From an uncultured Clostridia bacterium (lineage in GTDB: Bacteria; Bacillota; Clostridia; TANB77; CAG-508), in contig CAKPGU010000008.1 of assembly GCA_934155265.1 (NCBI GenBank), positions 11,195 through 75,194 on the forward strand: a DNA stretch of 64,000 nucleotides, read 5' to 3'. The notes beneath the pieces were generated by a model. It was not told the DNA's origin. It did not search any database and worked only from the letters and a program-made list of their open reading frames with translations. Each line of letters begins with the position of its first letter. The stretch's first letter is position 1. A program made the translations under genes and the position numbers. This document shows, one piece after another, positions 54,801 to 63,800 of the stretch.

Positions 54801-57800
54801 TTTCCTTATAGTTCTGGATTTTTAGGAAGTAGCGATAGTGCAAATGAAAATGTTAAATCAGTCAGAAGAGATTATATAGAAAACGTAACATTTGAAACGA
54901 ATATTCCAGATACAGTATATAATGCTACAACAGGGGAATATGTAGACACAACTGCATGGGATGTATCAGCAGTACAAGATAAATCAATAATAGCATGGTA
55001 TGAAACAAGCAATGAAAAAGGAGCATTAACAGTTCATATAGGAAGTAATGATGAAATATTTGCAAATCAAGATTCAAGTTATTTGTTTTATGCCGTTGGA
55101 TATGATTTTACAAATAAGAGTACAGCAACAGAAACAATTACAAATATTGATTTGCTAAATGTAAGCAGTGTAACAAATATGTTGTCCATGTTCGATGGAA
55201 CAGGATCTAATGCAATGACAAGTTTAAATTTAGGAGATAAATTTGATACAAGCAATGTAACAAACATGGAACACATGTTCAGACATACAGGAAGTAAAGC
55301 AATGACAAGTTTAGACTTAGGAGATAAGTTTGATACAAGCAATGTAACAAACATGGATGGAATGTTTGTTGGTACAGGATATACAGCGATGACAAGTTTA
55401 GACTTAGGAGATAAGTTTGATACAAGAAATGTAACAGATATGAGTAGTATGTTCAGCGATACAGGATATAAAGCAATGACAAATCTAAACTTAGGAGATA
55501 AATTCGATACAAGCAATGTAACAGATATGAGCATTATGTTTTCGAGAACAGGATATACAGCAATGACAAGTTTGAACTTAGGAGATAAATTTGATACAAG
55601 TAGTGTAACCGATATGCATTATATGTTCGATGGAACAGGATATACAGCGATGACAAGTTTAGACTTAGGAGATAAATTTGATACAAGTAGTGTAACCGAT
55701 ATGAGTTATATGTTTAGGCAAACAGGAAATACAGCGATGACAAGTTTAGATTTAAGAGATAAATTTGATACAAGAAATGTAACAAATATGAGTAATATGT
55801 TTAATCAAACAGGATATACAGCAATGACAAGTTTGAACTTAGGAGATAAATTTGATACAAGAAATGTAACAAATATGAGTGATATGTTTAATCAAACAGG
55901 ATATACAGCGATGACAAGTTTAGATTTAAGAGACAAATTTGATACAAGAAATGTAATAAATATGTATGGAATGTTCGATGGAACAGGATATACAGCGATG
56001 ACAAGCTTAGATTTAGGACCAGCATTTGCAAAGATATCAGATAAAGAAGGTGTACAACAAACAGGAAGATACGAATATTCAGCAGCATATGTAAAAATGT
56101 TCACAAACACAGGTAAAGAAAACGAAATCACAATCTATGCACCAGAGCAAATCTACCTAGACAAAAACAACTTCAAGACTAACACAGACGCAACAGAGTC
56201 ATTAATAGAATTCACAAGAGGAACAATAAATCCAAAATACAGAACAGAATGGGTAAAAGAAGAATCAACAATAAGCAAAGCAAACAAAAACATTGCAATA
56301 ACACTAAGAGGAAGAACAAATGCAGAAGCAGGAGTAGACTTCACAAGTGATGTAACAAGTACATTAACAGCGGACAACATACATGTATACTTTAATGGAG
56401 AAGAAGCAACAACAATAACAAAATCACTTGCGACACCTACAACAGCAATAAATGCAGTAACAGGAGCAAATGATGTATTACAAGTATTAACATTAGCAGA
56501 CATAGAAGAAGCAGCAAGACAACAAGGAAAAGACTACAAAGAATGGAGTGGTAACATTTCATTAAAAATAGACAAAAAGACATTAACAGATGACACCTAC
56601 AAAAATCAAAACTTACAAGCAATAGATACAACTGGAGAAATGGTTGATATTGAACTAAAAGATACAGCAGTAGATAAGAATACAGATGGAACAATGTTTA
56701 CAGACTATATTAATCCAGAATTCACATATATATATTCAGACGGAAATATAAATTATACAGACAAAACACTAACAGTAGAATTCTCTATAACAGATAAATA
56801 TTTTGATAGCTCAACATTGTTAGATAATATAGACAACATAGCAGTTAAACTAATAGACACAGATCCAAATGTAACAATACCAAATGAAAAAATAACAAAA
56901 GAGCTAACCAAAACAGAAGACATAAATAAAGACATAGACGGAGACGGAAATGAAGAAAAAATTGGAGAAAAATACAAATTAGTAATAAAAGGATTAGAGC
57001 AACAAACTGCGGATGGAGAATATAAAGACTACAGTGGACCAATGAGCATATCCATCCCCGCAGGGGTTGCAAAAGATAAGTCTGCAAACGAAAATATAGC
57101 AACAACAATAACAATAGGAGTAAATGAACCAGGTGGAAATACAGACGACCAAGTAACAGTTGATGTGGTTGATCCATTATGGAAAATAGACAATATCAAT
57201 ATAGACAACGCAAACAAGAAAGTTACAGTTGATTTAATAGGTACAGATAAATACTATGCAAGCAATAGCTTAACAACAGATAGCATTAAAGTATCAATAG
57301 ATGGAGAAGATATAACAACAACAGAAAATGTTCAAAAATCATTAAGTATAGCAGAACCACTTACAGAAACAAGAAATGGTCAAACAGTAACATATGGTGT
57401 TAAATACACATTAACATTATCAAACTGGGAAGAAGCAGAAAAACAAACTGGAAAACAATTCTTCGAATGGAGTGGTACTACAAGTATTGAGATTGCAGAA
57501 GATACATTAAAAGATGAATCAAATAATACAAGCAATGTACAAACATTTGAATTAGGACATGTAGATTTTATACAACCTAAGATTGAAAAAGTTTCATCAT
57601 CAAAAGATCCTGCAACAAAAACAGAAACAATTATATTTAATGTAATTGATAAGTACTTAGATACATCTGATTTGGTAACAACTGATGAAATATCAGTATA
57701 TGTAGATAATGAGTTAGTACCAGAGGGACAAATAACAAGAACATTGACAAAAGAATCAGATTTAACAGCAATGGTAAATGGAACTTCAAAAACAATCGGA

Positions 57801-60800
57801 CATCAATATAAATTAGTATTAAGTGATTTTGAACAAACAAGATCAGCAATAAACTACAACAGAGAATACTCTGATTGGAGTGGTACAGTATCAATAAAGG
57901 TTGCAGCAGGAGCAGTAAAAGATACAAATACACCAACACCAAATCAAAATGCTGAAACAACATTAGTAGGAGATTTTATAGACTTTATAAAACCAAATGC
58001 AACATATCAATACACAGCTTCAGATATAAATTATGATGGAAAAACATTTACAATGGTATTTGATGTAACTGATAAGTACTATACTTCTGGAACTTTAGCA
58101 ATTGGAGATTTAGATATCAAGATTGATGGAGAAACACCAAATTGGGATTCTACAGGAGTTCACGGAGTAATAAAAGAACTTGAAATTGAAGATAGGACAA
58201 ATACAGTAAGTTATACTGATAATGATGGAGTAGTTAAGAGCGGAAGCAAAGTAATAGGTAAACGTTATACATTAAAACTATCACATCTAGAACAACTTGA
58301 AAAATTAGTAGGAAAAGAAACAATGGATTACAGTGGTGTAATTACAGTTGCAATTCCAGCTGATAAATTAGTTGATACATCAGATAACAAGAACAATGCA
58401 ATTACAATTACTTCAGGTATAGAAGTTAAAGGAGAACCAGTTACAGGAGATGGAACAATAGTCGATGTAGTAGACCCAATATGGGAAAGAGTAAGCTCAT
58501 CAGCAAGTGCAGCAAATCAAACAGCAACAATAACTGTAAAAGGAACAGATAAATATTTTGCAAGCAGTAACTTAACATCAGATAAGATAAAAGTAATTGT
58601 AAATGGAAAAGAGGTTTCATCAAATGTTTCAGTAAATGTAGGAACAGCAGCACCAGTGTATGCAGCAGATGGAACAACAAGAATTGGTGACAAATATACA
58701 ATAACAGTTAGTGGTTCAGGATTACCAAAAGATACAAATCAAATTAAAGTACAAATCCAACCTAATACAATAACTGATAATTCAGGAAATACAAATAAAG
58801 TAACAGATTTATTAGTATTTAATGCATTAGTAAAAACAGATACTGAAACAGAAGTAGCAAGTGCATTTATAGGAAATGATACTATTGAAAGACAAAATAT
58901 TGATAATATAACATTTATGAATAATATACCTTCAACAGTATATGATAAATCTGCAAAAGCTTATGTTGATAACACAGCATGGGATGTTTCAGCAATGCAA
59001 GATAAGTCAATATTAGCTTGGTATACAACAAATGGTAATGGAACTTTAAAAGTTTACATTGGTAGTGATAATGAGATATTTGGAAATTATGATTCAAGTA
59101 ACTTATTTGCAAATATCGGATATGCAGAACAATGTACTTCAACTGAAACAATTACTAATATTAACTTATTAAATGTTGGTAGTGTAACAAGTATGAAAAA
59201 TATGTTTAAACAAACAGGTTATAAAGCAATGACTAAGTTAGACTTAGGTAATAATTTCGATACAAGCAATGTGATTTATACAGAATATATGTTCGAAAAT
59301 ACAGGATATACAGCAATGACAAGTTTGAATTTAGGAGATAAATTTGATACAAGTAATGTAACAAATATGCGATCAATGTTTCACTATACAGGATATACAG
59401 CGATGACAAGTTTAGACTTAGGAGATAAATTTGATACAAGTAATGTAACAGATATGCAATCAATGTTTTATTATACAGGATATACGGCAATGACAGGTTT
59501 AGATTTAGGAGATAAATTTGATACAAGTAATGTAACAAAGATGAACCATATGTTTTACGAAACAGGACATACAGCAATGACAGGTTTGGATTTAGGAGAC
59601 AAATTTGAGACAAGCAGTGTAACAACTATGGCGAGTATGTTCTTTAGTACAGGATATACAGCGATGACGAGTTTAAACTTAGGAAATAAATTTGATACAA
59701 GTAGTGTAACAACTATGCAATATATGTTCCAAAATACAGGATATACAGCAATGATAAGTTTAGATTTAGGAGATAAATTTGATACAAGCAATGTAACAGA
59801 TATGAAATGGATGTTTTCTGGAACAGGAAATACAGCAATGACAAGCTTAGACTTAGGAGATAAATTTGATACAAGCAATGTAACAACTATGCAAAATATG
59901 TTTGAAAAAACAGGATATACAGCAATGACAAGCTTAGACTTAGGAGATAAATTTGATACAAGCAATGTAATAACTATGGATAATATGTTCAAAGAAACAG
60001 GATATACAGCGATGATAAGCTTGGACTTAGGTCCAGCATTTATAAAAGTTCTAGAAGGAGAAAGACATTATGGAGTAATATATTATACGTTTGATAACAC
60101 AGGTAAAGAAAATGAAGTTACAATTTATGCACCAGAGCAAATCTACCTAGACAAAAACAACTTCAAGACAGATACAAATGCAACAGAATCATTAATAGAA
60201 TTCACAAGAGGAACAATAAATCCAAAATATAGAACAGAATGGGTAAAAGAAAGTTCAACAATAAGCACAGCAAACAAAAACATAGCAATAACATTAAGAG
60301 GAAGAACAAATGCAGAAGCAGGAGTTGACTTCACAAGTAATGTTAAAAGCTCATTAACAGCAGACAACATACATGTATTCTATGATGGAGAAGAAGTAAC
60401 AACAATAACAAAAACACTTGCAGCTGCAACAACAGCAACAAATGCAGTAACAAAAGCAAATGATGTATTACAAGTATTAACATTATCTAATCTAGAAGAA
60501 ACAGTAAGACAACAAGGAAAGAACTTCAAAGAATGGAGTGGTAACATCACATTAAAGATAGACAAAAAGACATTAACAGATGATACTTATTCTAACAAAA
60601 ACTTACAAGCAATAGACACAACTGGAGAAATGATAGACATTGAAATAAAAGACACTGCAACAGACAAAAACGAAAATAGTACAATGTTTACAGATTATAT
60701 TAAACCAGAGTTCACATATGAATACTTTAATGCTGAAAATGATACAGATGCAAATACAGTAATAGATTATGAACAAAAGACAGTAACAGTAGTATTTGAT

Positions 60801-63800
60801 GTAACAGATAAATACTTTAAACAAGCAAACATAACAGCTGATAATATGACAATAAAAGTTGGTGGAGAAGAACCTGATTGGACAAAATCAACAAAAACAC
60901 TAACAAAGAAAACATTAGATGCAGACAAAGTAGTAGGAAACATCACATACAAAGCAAATGGAGACATATACTACACAGTAAATGGAACATCAACAAAAAT
61001 TGGTGAAAGATATGAACTTGTAGTAAGTCACCTAGAAGTACAAAATGGTGTTGGATACAGTGGGGCAATGACATTGTCATTCCCTGCTGGAGAATTAAAT
61101 GCAGATGGAACATTAAAAACTGGAATAGTTGATAAGAGTGGCAACTTAAGCTTAGACAAAACAATTACAATTGGTATAGACGAACCAGAAAATCCAGACC
61201 ATCCAGACCATAAACAAGAAGAAATAGTCGACTTAGTAAATCCATTATGGACAGGACCACATAATGTTAACACAATAGATAGAACAAACAATACAGTGGA
61301 CATTAAGATATTAGGAAGTGACCAATATTACGATACAGATGTATTTGCACAAGCATTAGCAGATGGAACAATAAATGAAGCATTAAGCAAAATTAAAGTA
61401 TATGTAGATGATGTAGAACAAACTTCAATAACAAAGACATTAACAAAAATAACAGATAATACAGAACTACAGGCATTGATAGCTAAATCTGATTTACAAA
61501 GTGCAAAAGCAGAAGATGTAAAAGTTGGATACACATTAACATTAGGCAACTTTGGAGAAACGAATGGAGAAACAAAAATTGTAATTGCAGCAGGAACAAT
61601 AGAGGATAAGAGTGGAAACAAAAATATAGAAACAACAATACCTGTTGGAAATGTTATTTGGAAAGAAGCAAATGAACCATTAAGTGAATCAGATACAGGA
61701 TATCCAAGATATCATGCATTTAGAGATGACATAGTGGACTTTGTAAAACCAGTAATAAAATATCAATATTCAGCAGTAGAAGATGATACAACTAAGGCAA
61801 ACCCAGAAATAGACTATGAAGCAAAAACACTAACAGTAAGATTTACTGTAACAGATAAATACCTAGTAGAAAGTTCAATAATGAATGCAGATGGAACATT
61901 AAATACAAATAATGTAAGATTACGTATATCAACATTAAACGATTCTAGTGTAGAAGAATTTAAAGACATAACAGATGAAGGAATATCAACAACAATAACT
62001 TCAACAGAAATCGAAAATGGATATGAATATACATTAGTTGTTAAAGACTTTGAACAAATCTACAACAACAAAGGTAAATATATGGATTACAGTGGTATCG
62101 TACAATTAGCATTTGCAGAAGGTCAAATAGATGATACATCTGGAAATAAAAATATAGCAACAGTAATAACATTAGATACTGGAACTGGCGATAACCCAGG
62201 TGGAGGAGTAATTGTCGATGTTATAGACCCAATAATAGAAAAAACAGCAGAAAACTTAAGTATAGAAAATACAAGCAATGGAATAAACAGAGACAAAGAA
62301 AACGAAACAGGAACTGTAACATTAGTAATAAAAGCAACAGATAAATACTTATCAACAGGAACACTACAAAGTGCAGAAAATGTTGAAAAAATTAAAGTAA
62401 AAGTTGTAAAACCTGATGGAACAGAAGTAATGCCAGATACAATAACAAAATCAGTATCACAAATAAGAAAACAATCAACATCAATAACATATCAAATAAC
62501 ATTAGGAAACTTTGAAACAAATGAAGGTATAACAAGTGTTATAATACCTGCAGATGTAATCAAAGATACATCAGGAAATGGAAACAAAGAAACAGAAATT
62601 TTAGTAGGAAATTCAACATGGACAGAAACTGGAGATTCAAAAGGTGAATACACAGCATTTAGAGATAGTATAGTAGACTTTACAATGCCAGTTTGGAGAT
62701 ATGCAACAAGTAGTATAACAAGAAATAGAGATGGAGAAACAGGAACTGTAAAAGTTAAAATACTAGGAAGCGATATTTACTACTTAAAAGACACATTAAC
62801 AACAGACAATATATTTGTATATGTAGCAAATAGTGAAACACCAGATGCACCAGTAACAACAATTACAAAGAGCCTAGAAAAGATAACTGATACTGCAGAC
62901 TTAGAAGGAGCAGATACAGGATATTACTTAACATTAGGCAACTTTGGAACACATGATGGTCAAGTAAAAATAGCAATAGCTGATAACACAATGAAAGATA
63001 CATCAGGAAATGGAAACAAATTAACAGAAATGTTAGTTGGAAATCCAAATTGGGTAGAAACAGATGTTGGAGATAGTGAGGAATCACCAAAATACACAGC
63101 ATTTAGAGATAGTATTGTAGACTTTATAAAACCAACAATTAAATATCAATACACAGCAGATACAAACCCAATAGTAGATCAAGAAAACAAAACATTTACA
63201 ATGACATTTGATGCAACAGATACAAACTTCTTAGAAAGTGCAATAACAATAAATGACATTCAAATACTTGTAGATGATGTAGATGTAACAGATACTTTAA
63301 CAAAGAACTTAACAAGTACAGATATTACAGATGGCTCTGCAAACGGACTAAGATATACTTTAACATTATCAGACTTCGAATTAGATAAGATCTTAGAAGG
63401 TGACGCATTCAAGAGACATAGTGGTAAGATTGAACTTGTAATAGCAGCTGGTAAAGTAAAAGATACATCAGGAAATGAGAACATTGAAACAAGAATAATT
63501 GTAGACAATGATAATGGTGATGATGCAGACAACTATATAAGAGTAGACTTTATTAAACCAAAACTATACTATGTTGATAAACATATAAGTTGGGATAATA
63601 GATATGCAACAGTAACAATAGCTGGAACAGATAGATTCTATGACTTCAATACAAAACTTGATCCAAGCTATATTAAACTATATCAACAAAATAAAGATGG
63701 AGATTATGTAGAAATTACAAATCTACCTATATCAATAAAATCTGTTAAAACAGAATATGGATATAACTTTGTAATTAGACTAGATGATTTTGAAGAAGAA

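Noticed and set aside
26390..60050. 87-bp tandem units considered as a CRISPR array or satellite
   Set aside because: The units are in frame, code for 29-residue DUF285 repeats and have no unique spacers.
27142..63532. Many long open frames on the minus strand across the giant genes (Leu/Val/Ser-rich translations)
   Set aside because: They are antisense shadows of Thr/Asn/Asp-rich coding sequence with A/T-ending codons. They recur with the super-repeat, lack ribosome sites, and the + strand frame is continuous throughout.
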